Shown one piece after another: positions 15,591 through 24,833 of a DNA stretch of 64,000 bases; the stretch's first letter is position 1, and the number at the start of each line of letters is the position of its first letter. Made by a program: the position numbers and the translations under genes. The stretch lies in NCBI GenBank assembly GCA_050245915.1, contig JBFWWZ010000003.1:44770-108769 (forward strand). Direction: 5' to 3'. Origin of the DNA: JBDSKH01 sp050245915. GTDB taxonomy: Bacteria; Actinomycetota; Actinomycetes; Actinomycetales; Microbacteriaceae. Below the pieces are notes generated by a model, which did no database searches, was not told the origin of the DNA, and saw nothing but the letters and a program-made list of their open reading frames with translations.

Positions 15591-18392
15591 ATGCCCCCAA
15601 TGGACATCCACGAGTACCTCGGCGTTCTGCGCCGCGGTGTCGTGCTGATCCTGATCGGGCTCCTGATCGGCCTCGGCGGCGGGTACGTCGCCCAGAGCAT
15701 GGAGCGTCCGAGCTGGTCGTCGACCTCGCGCGAGCTCCTGACGAACAAGGTGCAGGGCGACCTCAGCATCAGCCAGGGACGCATCGCCTCGTACGTGCTG
15801 GTGGCCTCGAGCGGGCTCGTTCTGCAGCCGGTGATCGACGAGCTGCAGCTCGACACCACCGTCGACGAGCTGACGCGCCGGATCAGCGTGGTCGCGCCCC
15901 CGAACACCCTCGTCATCGAGATCACCGCCACGGCGTCGAGCGCGGAGGAGGCGCAGGCGATCGCGAACGCGATCAGCAGCTCGTTCGCCCGGGTGGTCGC
16001 CGACCAGCTGGAGACCACCACCGGGGTGACGCCGACGGTGGCGCCGACTCCGACCCCGGGGGCGACCGCGGCCGTGCCCGCCCCCAGCCCGTCGGTCACG
16101 CGGCTGCCCGACGGCACCGTCGTGCCGATCACGGTCCCCACCGCGCCGGTGCGCGTCGTCAACCTGGAGCAGGCGGCCCTGCCCTCCTCGCCGAACCCGT
16201 CGGCCGGAGCGCTCATGCTGCTCGTCGGCGGCGTGCTCGGTCTCGCCCTGGGCCTGCTGGCCGCATCGCTGCGCGAGGCGGTCGACCGCCGCATCCGCAG
16301 CCCGCGGGATGTCGCGCGGGTGACCGACGTGCCCGTGGTCGGTGCGGTCGTCTCCGACCGCCGGCTGCGCACCACCCCGCTGGCGGCGCGCGCGGGCTCC
16401 CGCACCGCGAGCGCGGAGTCGTTCCGCGCGGTGCGCGCACACCTCGACCTGCTGCGCGAACGCGACGGCCGCCGGGTCTTCGTGCTCACCGCCGCCGCCC
16501 GTCGGCAGGGCACCACGACGACGGCGGCCAATGTGGCGATGGCGATCGCGAACACCGGCACCTCCGTCGTCGTCGTCGACGCGGACCTGCGCCGCCCCGC
16601 GCTGTCGGAGCTGTTCGGGCTCCAGGCATCCGCGGGTCTGTCGGGGCTGCTGTCCGGGCGCACCGAGTTGCAGGCCGTTCTCCGCGGCTCCGGAACCCCC
16701 GGCCTCACCGTCGTGCCGGCCGGACCCGCCGCCGTCAACGCCGGCGAGCTGATCGCCACGCCCCGGATGCGGACAGTGCTCGCCGAGCTGGCCCGCCGCT
16801 TCGAGGTGGTGCTCATCGACGCCCCGTCGATCGCCGTCGCGAGCGACGCCGCCGTGCTCGGAGCGCTCACCGGATCGACCCTCCTCATCGTCGCCCAGGG
16901 CGACACCACCCGCCCGCGTCTCGATGACGCCCTCGCCCTGCTGGAGGCCGGTGGCAGCGAACCGCTGGGCATCGTGCTCACGCGCACCCGGCGACCCGTG
17001 GCGGGCCGTGCCCCGCAGGCGTCGCCGCCGCAGCCGATCCTGCGCGAGCTCGCCCCGGTGGTCGAGGCCGCCCCGGTGGTCGAGCCGACGCCGGTGGTCG
17101 AGCCGACGCCGGTGGTCGAGCCTGTCGAGACCCGCGCCCCGGCGGTCGAGCCTGTCGAGACCCCCGCCCGGAAGCCCGCCCCGAAGCCGGCCGCGACCGC
17201 CGCCGTCGCCGTGCGGCCGAAGACCGAGCCCTCGCACCTCGCCGACCCGCTGCCGAAGCCGGTCACCGCGCCGACGCCCTCCGCGAACCCGGCGGCACCC
17301 CGCAGCGCCCGCACGAGCGGGCGCCGCGTGAGCGCCCCCGCGACCTCGGCCGTTCCCGCTGCCGAGAAGCCCGCTGCCCCGCCGCCGCGCTCCGACCGCA
17401 CCCCGCGCCGGGTGACGCAGCCGGTGACCCCTGCACAGACCGAGAAGACCGGGCCCACGCCGAAGGCCGCGCCGCGGGTCGCGCCCGAGCCGGCCACGGC
17501 ATCCACCGATCGGGTGACCGAGATCGACCACACCCTCGGCCGCGCGCGCGACCTCGACTCGGCGTTCGCGGCACTGCCGATCGCGACCGCCGCCGAGCAG
17601 CGCGCGGGAGCTCAGCTGCCCGACCTCGACGCCCCGGAGGTCGTGGAGCGCCCCATCGTCGTGAAGCCCGACGCGCCGCGTCCGGCATCCCGGTTCGCCC
17701 CCGACCCGTCTCGGTTCGCGCAGCGGCTCACCGGCGCATACGCCTCCGCCCCGGCCCCGAAGCCCGGGACGGCGGGCAAGACGCCGGAGCCGCAGATCAC
17801 CGGCACCGTCGTGAACACCGTCTCGATCAAGGTGCAGCGCGAGGTCGTCGAGGCGGCCACCGTGCCGCCGCCGATCCGGCACATCCTGCCGCGCCCCGGG
17901 TCGACGGTGCCGCCGAAGGCGGTCGAGGCGGCTCGCGAGGCGGCCGAGCCCGAGCCAGAATTCGTCGAGGTGCGTCCGCGTACGGGACCCGTGCCGGTGC
18001 CGCCGCTCGCGCACGAGCCGCTGCCGGCCGGCCACGAGCCCGACGACGACCCCACCGCGGAGACGCCGCCGGCGGAGGATGCCGAGACCCGGGCCGTGCC
18101 CGTGGTGGGCAGCCTGCTCGGCGAGATCGGCGGCCTGCCGCGGGTGGAGGTGCGCGCCGCGCGCGCCGCCGCGGTCACCGACACGGCGCCGAACCCGGAG
18201 CGTCAGGCCCGCGAGAGCTACGAGCTGCGCGCCCGCGACCTGGAGCGCGCGGCGCACGAGCGCCTGATGCGCGAGCAGCAGCGGCTGGCCGTCAGTATCC
18301 GCGAACAGCTGGCGCACGACAAGCGGGAACTCGAGTCCGTGCTCGACAACCGCCTCGAAGACACCGTGCTGCGGCCCCTCGACGCCGACTGA
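15591..18392 (+). CDS. Wzz / BY-kinase-like polysaccharide co-polymerase with long Pro/Ala-rich tail
   Basis: A protein of 933 residues. The Wzz domain has membrane helices at about 15-35 and 205-225. The cytoplasmic P-loop region has Walker A' VVVVDADLRRPALSELFGL and Walker B VVLIDAPS. The Walker A place (about 300-311) reads AARRQGTTTT: the lysine is replaced by Thr308, so ATP hydrolysis or kinase activity is doubtful. From about residue 480 the protein is Pro/Ala-rich, ending in a charged, probably coiled C-terminus. There is no tyrosine cluster. ATG 15591 follows GGAG closely. ATG 15600 is an alternative. It controls chain length and export in known families. Confidence 0.82.
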   Translation: MPPMDIHEYLGVLRRGVVLILIGLLIGLGGGYVAQSMERPSWSSTSRELLTNKVQGDLSISQGRIASYVLVASSGLVLQPVIDELQLDTTVDELTRRISVVAPPNTLVIEITATASSAEEAQAIANAISSSFARVVADQLETTTGVTPTVAPTPTPGATAAVPAPSPSVTRLPDGTVVPITVPTAPVRVVNLEQAALPSSPNPSAGALMLLVGGVLGLALGLLAASLREAVDRRIRSPRDVARVTDVPVVGAVVSDRRLRTTPLAARAGSRTASAESFRAVRAHLDLLRERDGRRVFVLTAAARRQGTTTTAANVAMAIANTGTSVVVVDADLRRPALSELFGLQASAGLSGLLSGRTELQAVLRGSGTPGLTVVPAGPAAVNAGELIATPRMRTVLAELARRFEVVLIDAPSIAVASDAAVLGALTGSTLLIVAQGDTTRPRLDDALALLEAGGSEPLGIVLTRTRRPVAGRAPQASPPQPILRELAPVVEAAPVVEPTPVVEPTPVVEPVETRAPAVEPVETPARKPAPKPAATAAVAVRPKTEPSHLADPLPKPVTAPTPSANPAAPRSARTSGRRVSAPATSAVPAAEKPAAPPPRSDRTPRRVTQPVTPAQTEKTGPTPKAAPRVAPEPATASTDRVTEIDHTLGRARDLDSAFAALPIATAAEQRAGAQLPDLDAPEVVERPIVVKPDAPRPASRFAPDPSRFAQRLTGAYASAPAPKPGTAGKTPEPQITGTVVNTVSIKVQREVVEAATVPPPIRHILPRPGSTVPPKAVEAAREAAEPEPEFVEVRPRTGPVPVPPLAHEPLPAGHEPDDDPTAETPPAEDAETRAVPVVGSLLGEIGGLPRVEVRAARAAAVTDTAPNPERQARESYELRARDLERAAHERLMREQQRLAVSIREQLAHDKRELESVLDNRLEDTVLRPLDAD
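17053..17162 (+). repeat. tandem 18-bp coding repeats ending in two copies of the VEPVET element
   Basis: Units of about CCGGTGGTCGAGCCGACG (PVVEPT) repeat four times, followed by GGTCGAGCCTGTCGAGACC at 17114-17132 and again at 17144-17162, 30 bp apart. The same 19-bp element, with C or T at one position, occurs in the 3' ends of two other genes (29534 and 36861), always read as VEPVET. Confidence 0.7.
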
Positions 18393-18401
18393 CCGCGCCG
18401 G

Positions 18402-20942
18402 TTACGCGGTGCGGGAGTCCGCGTCGAGCAGCCCGAGCTCCGCGGCGACCAGCAGCGCCTCGGTGCGAGTCGACACGTTCAGCTTGCGGTAGATCGAGCG
18501 CAGCTGCGCCTTGACCGTGTTCGAGGCGACGAACAGCTTCTTCGCGATCTGCTCCACCGTGGCACCCGGCTCCAGCGCGCGCAGCACGATCAGCTCGCGC
18601 TCGCTGAGCGCCCCCGCGACCGCCGTGTAGGGCGCCAGGTAGCTCGTGCCGACCAGCTGGTGCCGCAGCACGAACTGCTCCGCCTCCGGCGACAGGTCGG
18701 CGAGCCCGCGCAGCGTCTGGTGCGGCAGCAGGTGGAAGGCCACGATCACGCCCGACTTCTCCGCCTGATTGACCGCGCGCAGCAGGGATGCGGTGGCGTC
18801 GTCCTCGCGGCCGAGCGCCAGTTCCGCCGCGGCGCGCAGCACCGCGAGATCCAGCTGCCCGTACCGCTCCACGCGGCCGCGGCGCTGCCCCTCGAGGATG
18901 AACAGGAGCGCGTGCTTCGGGTTCCCCCCGAGCAGCGCGAGCCGCGCCCGCGGGACGGCGATCCAGGTGTTCCGGCTCGGCACCGCATCGAGCGCGGCCT
19001 CGGCGCGGGACAACTGCCCCAGGAGGAGTGCGAGATCGGCGGCGTCGCTCGTGAGCAGCACCTGCGCCGTGGAGCCCTGCACGAGCTGCTCGCCGTGCTC
19101 GGCCCAGGTGCGGTCGAGGGCGCTGTCCGTCTCGACCGGGTCGCCCCAGTAGAGGCCGTAGCGGTTCGAGGCGTGCACCACGAACGGCCACAGCTCGTCG
19201 TGTCCGGCCGGGTCGGCGAGCAGCGCGATCCAGTGCCGTGCGGCCGTCGGCTCCATGCGGCCCATCGCGATGAGGGCATGGGCCACCAGGCCGGCAGTCC
19301 CCAGCGACTCCTCGGCGACGAGCGCCAGCCAGGTGGATGCGTGATCGGTCTCGCCCTCCAGGGCGCGCACCAGCGCGGTCGCCTCCGCCGCGCGTTCGGC
19401 GAGCTTCTCCGCCGACTCGCCGCGGTTCTGCGTCAGTGTGAAGCTCCGCGTGAACGACTCGCGGGCGCCCACCAGATCGAGCCCCAGCATCCGGGTCAGA
19501 CCCGACTGGTAGTGGGCCTCGGCGAGCGTGCCGATCGGCCGGCCGGCGATGTCGTCGTCGTCGTCGAGCAGGGCGTCGAGCTCGTGTGCCGCGTCGAGGG
19601 CGGCCGCGAAGTCGCCCTTGAGCCGGAAGACGATCGTCTTGATGAGCAGTACGTGCAACTGGTCCCACGGCGACATCTGCTGCGGCAGGCGCCCGAAGAT
19701 ACCGGCGGCGCGCCGGGCGATCGTCAGGTACGCCTGCGCGAGGCCCTCGCGGGGCTGCCAGCCGACCTCGAGGCAGAGCGTGAAGCGCGGGTTCTCGTCG
19801 CGCACCTTGCGGGGCAGAGCGAGGATCGCGTCGTGCACCCGCAGCGGATCCTCGGCGAGCAACCGGAACATCTCGCCGTCGAGGGTCTCGATGACGGCAT
19901 CCCAGTCTTCGGCGTCGGAGAAGTGGGCGATCGACTCGAACACCTCGCCGCGCTCGCGGAAATGCTCGCCGAGCGACGAGCTCAGCCGCCGGGCGAGCGC
20001 GGGGTCGCGCAGCTTCAGCTCGAGGATCAGCACGCGCCGCAGCATCGGCTCCATGCGGTAGCGCGCGTCGCCGGCATCCGGCTCGCGGATCACGATGCGC
20101 GACTGGGCGGCGCGGTCGAGCGGCGTGCGGGCCGCGATCGCGGGGGCCACCAGCTCGAGGATCTCGCCGGTCAGCGTGGACGGCACCGCAAGCGGCAGCA
20201 GCCCGGTGACCGAGTCGTCCGACGAGGCGCGGAAGCGCATCGTGAGGTAGTTCTCGCACTCGTCGAGCAGGTATGACACGGCGTCGCCCTGGGTCTCCAT
20301 CTCCTCCAGGCTGGCGGAGGCGACGACGGCGGGCAGCACATCCGGCAGCATCATCGGGGAGTGCGCCAGCGCGATCGCGTCCTCCTCGGTCAGCTGAACG
20401 CCGAGCTTTCCGGCGAAGGCGCGCATGCCGTCCGCCTCCACGACGAGCGACGCGGCCGAGACCAGCTGGGCGCCGTGCTCGGCGCGTCCCATCACCTCGA
20501 GCATGCGGCGCCCGGGGCAGATCGCGACGATCGACAGCTTCGGGGCGGCGGTGAGGAGTCCGAGCAGGCCCGCGTCGAGTTCGTGCGACACCTCGGGCCG
20601 GATGTCGAGGGCGAGCAGCAGCGGACGCTTCAGCGCCGCGACGTGGTCGACGACGGCGGCGTCGGGATCGCCGGCGAGGGCGGTGCCGGATGCCGCGGCG
20701 AGCGCATCGCGGATCGCGTCCCACGAGGCGCGGTCGTCGGCGGGCGCGGGCGGCAGGTCGACCCACACGATGTCGCGGTCGATGGTGTCGGCGCGCAGCG
20801 CGGCGGCGACCACCGCGCGGACGGGCACCAGCGGGAGGTCGGGGACGATGGTCAGCCGGGTGTCGCGATCGGGGGCGCTGAATGACGTGGGGGCGACCGG
20901 GCCGCGTGCGATCGGGATCGCATGGTGCAGAGCCTTGGGCAT
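18402..20942 (-). CDS. LuxR-family large regulator (LAL/MalT-like)
   Basis: A protein of 846 residues. The last about 70 residues form a LuxR helix-turn-helix (ALSERELIVLRALEPGATVEQIAKKLFVASNTVKAQLRSIYRKL). The middle is helical and TPR-like, as in MalT/LAL regulators. The N-terminal region aligns in style with the ATPase part but shows no GxxGxGKT, so it may not bind ATP. ATG 20942 was chosen for AGGAG seven bases upstream. An ATG nine codons earlier is weaker. It converges on the polysaccharide locus and is the natural candidate to bind the TTAACCC repeats, since MalT-type proteins use direct repeats. Confidence 0.85.
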   Translation of the reverse strand: MPKALHHAIPIARGPVAPTSFSAPDRDTRLTIVPDLPLVPVRAVVAAALRADTIDRDIVWVDLPPAPADDRASWDAIRDALAAASGTALAGDPDAAVVDHVAALKRPLLLALDIRPEVSHELDAGLLGLLTAAPKLSIVAICPGRRMLEVMGRAEHGAQLVSAASLVVEADGMRAFAGKLGVQLTEEDAIALAHSPMMLPDVLPAVVASASLEEMETQGDAVSYLLDECENYLTMRFRASSDDSVTGLLPLAVPSTLTGEILELVAPAIAARTPLDRAAQSRIVIREPDAGDARYRMEPMLRRVLILELKLRDPALARRLSSSLGEHFRERGEVFESIAHFSDAEDWDAVIETLDGEMFRLLAEDPLRVHDAILALPRKVRDENPRFTLCLEVGWQPREGLAQAYLTIARRAAGIFGRLPQQMSPWDQLHVLLIKTIVFRLKGDFAAALDAAHELDALLDDDDDIAGRPIGTLAEAHYQSGLTRMLGLDLVGARESFTRSFTLTQNRGESAEKLAERAAEATALVRALEGETDHASTWLALVAEESLGTAGLVAHALIAMGRMEPTAARHWIALLADPAGHDELWPFVVHASNRYGLYWGDPVETDSALDRTWAEHGEQLVQGSTAQVLLTSDAADLALLLGQLSRAEAALDAVPSRNTWIAVPRARLALLGGNPKHALLFILEGQRRGRVERYGQLDLAVLRAAAELALGREDDATASLLRAVNQAEKSGVIVAFHLLPHQTLRGLADLSPEAEQFVLRHQLVGTSYLAPYTAVAGALSERELIVLRALEPGATVEQIAKKLFVASNTVKAQLRSIYRKLNVSTRTEALLVAAELGLLDADSRTA

Positions 20943-21047
20943 CGGGGTACTCCTGGGGATGACCGACATGGGCCCACCACAGAGTTCCCCACGTGTCGGT
21001 ACGGCGGGTCGCCGGCTGAGAGGCGCGGCGCGTACGACTGCTCTCCA

Positions 21048-21066
21048 TTAACCCGCTCCCTCACCC
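21048..21066. promoter_or_regulatory. possible fourth TTAACCC box (degenerate)
   Basis: TTAACCC at 21048-21054 is followed 12 bp later by CTCACCC (5 of 7 matching). It lies in the divergent region between the LAL regulator and chorismate mutase, about 105 bp before the regulator start. No -10 box sits at the 63-64 bp spacing seen in the other three sites, so it may be an autoregulatory site or chance. Confidence 0.35.
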
Positions 21067-21142
21067 TCGCGGAAACCCCCCGAGCAGGATTCATGACCCC
21101 CGAATTGTGGGGACAGACCGGGTTGTCTACTCCCGGCTCGGC

Positions 21143-21148
21143 TAGTCT
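21143..21148 (+). promoter_or_regulatory. -10 box of leaderless chorismate mutase gene
   Basis: TAGTCT ends six bases before the ATG at 21155, so transcription is expected to begin at or next to the start codon. No Shine-Dalgarno is present. The same geometry recurs at about fifteen genes in the window. Confidence 0.6.
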
Positions 21149-21154
21149 CTGCCT

Positions 21155-21481
21155 ATGGCTGACGCGCCGATCGACCCCGACGTGGCGGAGCAGCTCGCCG
21201 CCATCCGGCTCAGCATCGACAACATGGATGCGGCGATCGTCCACCTGCTCGCGGAGCGCTTCAAATTCACCCAGCAGGTGGGCCGGCTGAAGGCCGCGCA
21301 CGGGATGCCGCCCTCCGACCCGGAGCGCGAACGCACCCAGATCGCCCGGCTTCGCGCCCTCGCCGAAGAGGCGCAGCTCGATCCGGCGTTCGCCGAGAAG
21401 TGGTTCAACTTCGTGGTCGCCGAGGTCATCCACCACCACGAGCGCATGGCGACGGCGTCGATCCCCACGACCGAGCAGTGA
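21155..21481 (+). CDS. chorismate mutase (AroQ class)
   Basis: A protein of 108 residues, all helical. IRLSIDNMDAAIVHLLAERFKFTQQVGRLKA carries the typical Arg/Asp/Lys active-site pattern of AroQ mutases, and an FNFVVAEVIHHH helix closes the fold. It converts chorismate to prephenate for Phe and Tyr synthesis. There is no signal peptide, so it is cytoplasmic. It is apparently leaderless, and its stop overlaps the next start (GTGA). Confidence 0.9.
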   Translation: MADAPIDPDVAEQLAAIRLSIDNMDAAIVHLLAERFKFTQQVGRLKAAHGMPPSDPERERTQIARLRALAEEAQLDPAFAEKWFNFVVAEVIHHHERMATASIPTTEQ

Positions 21482-22440
21482 CCCTTCGACACGGCGTGCC
21501 GCCTACTCAGGGCGGCGGTTACTCCCCCCACGACCTCCCGTCGCAGGAGGGCAAGACCTTCGTCGTCACCGGCAGCACGGCGGGCATCGGCTACTTCACC
21601 GGGGAGCAGCTCGCACGCGCGGGGGCGCGGGTCGTGATCGCCGCCCGGAACGCGCAGAAAGCGGCCATCGCGATGGCGGCGATCCGCGCCCAGGTGCCCG
21701 AGGCATCCCTCGTGTTCGTGCCGCTCGACCTCACCTCGCTCGACAGCATCGCGAGGGCCGCCACCCGCATGCGCGACTTCGCACCGCTCGACGGCCTGAT
21801 CAACAATGCGGGCCTCGTCATCCCGCCGTCCACGCGGCGCGTCACCGACGACGGCATCGAGCTGGTCACAGGCGGCAACTTCTTCGGGCATTTCGCCCTG
21901 ACCGCGCGGCTCTTCGACGCGCTCACCCCGCGGGGCCGGGTGATCGGCCTCGGCTCGCAGTCGACGCGCATGGTGCGTCTCGATGCGGACGACCTGCTCT
22001 CCACGCGGCGGTACCAGGGGTTCCGGGCGTACGCGTTCTCGAAGCACCTGGTGCACGGCTTCGCCTTCGAGCTCGACCGTCGGCTGCGCGACGCCGGGTC
22101 GGAACGGCTGTCGCTCCTCGCGCATCCCGGTTTCGCGGTCACCGGCCTGGCGGCGCAGCGCCACGGGATCACCGATCAGCCGCGCTCGAAACGCGTCGCC
22201 GAGATCGCGCTGTTCTCCTTCGTCGGGCAGGGCAAAGACCAGGGCGCCTGGCCGACGGTCCGGGCGGCCACCGATCCGGATGCCGTCGGCGGCACGTTCT
22301 ACGGCCCCACCTTCGCCACCCTGCGCGGCCTTCCGGCTCCCCTCGCTCCGGCCCCCTCGAGCGCGTCCCCGGCCTTCGGCGCGAAGCTGTGGCAGCTCGC
22401 GGAGGAGCTCACCGGCGTGCGGTTCACGGTCGCCGGGTAG
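21478..22440 (+). CDS. SDR family oxidoreductase
   Basis: A protein of 320 residues. TGSTAGIGYFTGEQLARAG is the Rossmann nucleotide motif, NNAGLV the structural motif, and YAFSK the catalytic Tyr-x3-Lys. The length and NFFGHFALTARL suggest the retinol dehydrogenase/WWOX-like SDR branch, which usually uses NADP(H). The substrate is unknown. GTG 21478 overlaps the chorismate mutase stop. GTG 21496 is an alternative. Confidence 0.87.
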   Translation: MTLRHGVPPTQGGGYSPHDLPSQEGKTFVVTGSTAGIGYFTGEQLARAGARVVIAARNAQKAAIAMAAIRAQVPEASLVFVPLDLTSLDSIARAATRMRDFAPLDGLINNAGLVIPPSTRRVTDDGIELVTGGNFFGHFALTARLFDALTPRGRVIGLGSQSTRMVRLDADDLLSTRRYQGFRAYAFSKHLVHGFAFELDRRLRDAGSERLSLLAHPGFAVTGLAAQRHGITDQPRSKRVAEIALFSFVGQGKDQGAWPTVRAATDPDAVGGTFYGPTFATLRGLPAPLAPAPSSASPAFGAKLWQLAEELTGVRFTVAG

Positions 22441-22443
22441 CGG

Positions 22444-24738
22444 CTAGTACCCGACGACCGGCCCGAACGCCTCCGCCATCGGCGCCCGGAACCCGGCGCG
22501 CAGCTCCTCCAGCGGGATGGTGAACGCGCCCTGCACCTCGACCGCGGCACCGTCGGGGCCACCGGCGTCGGTGACGCCGATGCGCAGCACCGGATAGCCG
22601 CGGCCCTCGCAGAGCCGCATGAACTTGACGTCCTCTTCGCGCGGGACGGCGACGATCACCCGTCCGCCGCTCTCGCTGAACAGCGCCGTCGCGAGATCGA
22701 TGCCGTCGCGCTCCAGCACGTCGTCGAGGAACACCCGCACCCCCACCCCGAATCGCAGCGACGATTCCACGAGGGCAGCGGCGAGGCCGCCGTCGGCGAG
22801 GTCGTGCGCCGCGTTGAACAGGCCCTCGTGTGCGGCGGCGGCGAGCAGTGACGCCAGCTCTTTCTCGCGCTTCAGGTCGACGGCGGGCGGGCGTCCGCCG
22901 AGGTGGCCGTGCACGACCCCCGCCCAGGCGGAGCCGTCGAGCTCGAGGGCCGTGGTGCCGAGCAGGTAGACATTGTCTCCGGGGTCCTGCCAGCCCGACG
23001 GCACCCGCCGCGCGACGTCGTCGATGGTGCCGAGCACCGCCACCACCGGGGTGGGGTGGATCGGCACATCGCCGGTCTGGTTGTAGAAGCTGACGTTGCC
23101 ACCCGTCACTGGGATCCCGAGCTCCAGGCAGCCGTCGGCGAGACCCTCGACGGCCTGCGAGAACTGCCACATCACCTCGGGGTTCTCGGGGCTGCCGAAG
23201 TTCAGGCAGTCGCTCACCGCGACCGGGGTGGCGCCGGTGACGGCGACGTTGCGGTACGCCTCGGCGAGGGCGAGTTGCGCGCCCGCGCGAGGGTCGAGAT
23301 AGCAGTACCGGCCGTTGGCGTCGGTGGCCACGGCGAAACCGAGCCCGGACTGCTCGTCGACCCGCACCATCCCGCCGTCGTCCGGGTAGCTGAGCGCGGT
23401 GTTGCCGAGCACGTACCGGTCGTACTGGTTGGTGATCCAGGACTTGTCGGCCAGGTTCGCGCTCGACATCAGCGTCACGACCTGGTCGCGCAGCTCGGCG
23501 CCGGTGGTGAGCGGCAGGTGCGCGGCGCTGTCGGCCCGCACGGCATCCAGCCAGGCGGGGTAGGCGACCGGCCGCTCGTACACGGGCCCGTCGACCGCGA
23601 CCGTGCGCGGGTCGACGTCGACGATGGTCTCGCCGTGCCAGGTGATGACCAGCCGCCCGGTGTCGGTGACCTCGCCCAGCACACTGGTCTCGACATCCCA
23701 TTTGCCGGTGACGGCGAGGAAGCCGTCGAGCTTCTCGGGGCGCACGATCGCCATCATGCGCTCCTGGCTCTCCGACATCAGGATCTCTTCGGCCGTCAGC
23801 GACGGATCGCGCAGCAGCACCTCGTCGAGCGAGACGGCCATCCCCCCGTCGCCGTTGCTCGCCAGCTCGCTCGTCGCGCACGAGATGCCCGCCGCACCCA
23901 GGTCTTGGATGCCTTCGACGAGGTCGCCGGCGAACAGCTCGAGGCAGCACTCGATGAGCACCTTCTCGGCGAACGGGTCGCCCACCTGCACGGCGGGCCG
24001 CTTGGTCGGGCCGCCCTCCGAGAACGTGTCGCTGGCCAGGATGCTGGCGCCCCCGATCCCGTCGCCCCCGGTGCGCGCGCCGAACAGCACGACCTTGTTG
24101 CCGACGCCCCGGGCGTTGGCGAGGTGCAGGTCCTCGTGACGCAGCACCCCGACGGCGAGAGCGTTGACGAGGGGGTTCGCCTGGTACACCGGGTCGAACC
24201 AGGTCTCTCCGCCGATGTTCGGCAGTCCGAGGCAGTTGCCGTAGAACGATATGCCGCTGACCACGCCGGGCAGCACGCGGGCGGTGTCGGGATGGTCGAT
24301 CGCACCGAAGCGCAGCGCGTCCATCACCGCGACCGGGCGGGCGCCCATCGAGATGATGTCGCGGACGATGCCGCCCACACCGGTCGCCGCTCCCTGGAAC
24401 GGCTCGATGTAGCTGGGGTGGTTGTGGCTCTCGATCTTGAAGGTGACCGCCCAGCCCTCGCCGATATCCACGACCCCGGCGTTCTCGCCCATGCCGACCA
24501 TGAGGTTCTTCGTCATCTCGGGGCTGACCTTCTGCCCGAACTGCCGCAGCCACACCTTGCTCGACTTGTAGGAGCAGTGCTCGCTCCACATCACCGAGTA
24601 CATGGCGAGCTCGCCGCTCGTGGGACGACGACCCAGGATGTCGCGGATGCGCTGGTACTCGTCGTCCTTCAGTCCGAGGGCCGCGTAGGGCTGCTCGCGC
24701 TCGGGAGTGGCGGCGGCGTTCTCAACCGAGTCGATCAT
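22444..24738 (-). CDS. purL: phosphoribosylformylglycinamidine synthase, large subunit PurL
   Basis: A protein of 764 residues, the small (PurS/PurQ-dependent) form of FGAM synthase. Hallmarks are MWSEHCSYKSSK near the N-terminus, FKIESHNHPSYIEPFQGAATGVGGIVRD, and DLGAAGISCATSE. It uses ATP and ammonia from PurQ to make FGAM. PurQ and PurS are encoded 4 kb upstream rather than adjacent. ATG 24738 was chosen for AAGGA nine bases before it. ATG 24747 is possible. It converges on the SDR gene with only a few bases between. Confidence 0.95.
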   Translation of the reverse strand: MIDSVENAAATPEREQPYAALGLKDDEYQRIRDILGRRPTSGELAMYSVMWSEHCSYKSSKVWLRQFGQKVSPEMTKNLMVGMGENAGVVDIGEGWAVTFKIESHNHPSYIEPFQGAATGVGGIVRDIISMGARPVAVMDALRFGAIDHPDTARVLPGVVSGISFYGNCLGLPNIGGETWFDPVYQANPLVNALAVGVLRHEDLHLANARGVGNKVVLFGARTGGDGIGGASILASDTFSEGGPTKRPAVQVGDPFAEKVLIECCLELFAGDLVEGIQDLGAAGISCATSELASNGDGGMAVSLDEVLLRDPSLTAEEILMSESQERMMAIVRPEKLDGFLAVTGKWDVETSVLGEVTDTGRLVITWHGETIVDVDPRTVAVDGPVYERPVAYPAWLDAVRADSAAHLPLTTGAELRDQVVTLMSSANLADKSWITNQYDRYVLGNTALSYPDDGGMVRVDEQSGLGFAVATDANGRYCYLDPRAGAQLALAEAYRNVAVTGATPVAVSDCLNFGSPENPEVMWQFSQAVEGLADGCLELGIPVTGGNVSFYNQTGDVPIHPTPVVAVLGTIDDVARRVPSGWQDPGDNVYLLGTTALELDGSAWAGVVHGHLGGRPPAVDLKREKELASLLAAAAHEGLFNAAHDLADGGLAAALVESSLRFGVGVRVFLDDVLERDGIDLATALFSESGGRVIVAVPREEDVKFMRLCEGRGYPVLRIGVTDAGGPDGAAVEVQGAFTIPLEELRAGFRAPMAEAFGPVVGY

Positions 24739-24772
24739 CGCCTCCATCCTTCCATGCCGGATGGGCGCCTTC

Positions 24773-24833
24773 CATCCGTCGCAAACCGCCGTCACCCGCG
24801 GCGCAGAACCGCCGAGTGCGACGGATGAGCGCC
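24773..24833. repeat. 61-bp palindromic repeat, copy 1, at 3' end of DUF559 gene
   Basis: The ends ATCCGTCGCA (24774-24783) and TGCGACGGAT (24817-24826) are perfect inverted repeats. The copy at 25768-25828 matches at 53 of 61 positions with no gaps. This copy covers the stop codon and last codons of the DUF559 gene. The inner stem is less perfect than in copy 2. Confidence 0.8.

Noticed and set aside
21048..21066. Fourth member of the TTAACCC promoter set
   Set aside because: The second half has two mismatches and no -10 box at 63-64 bp in either direction, so it is not counted with the three clear sites.
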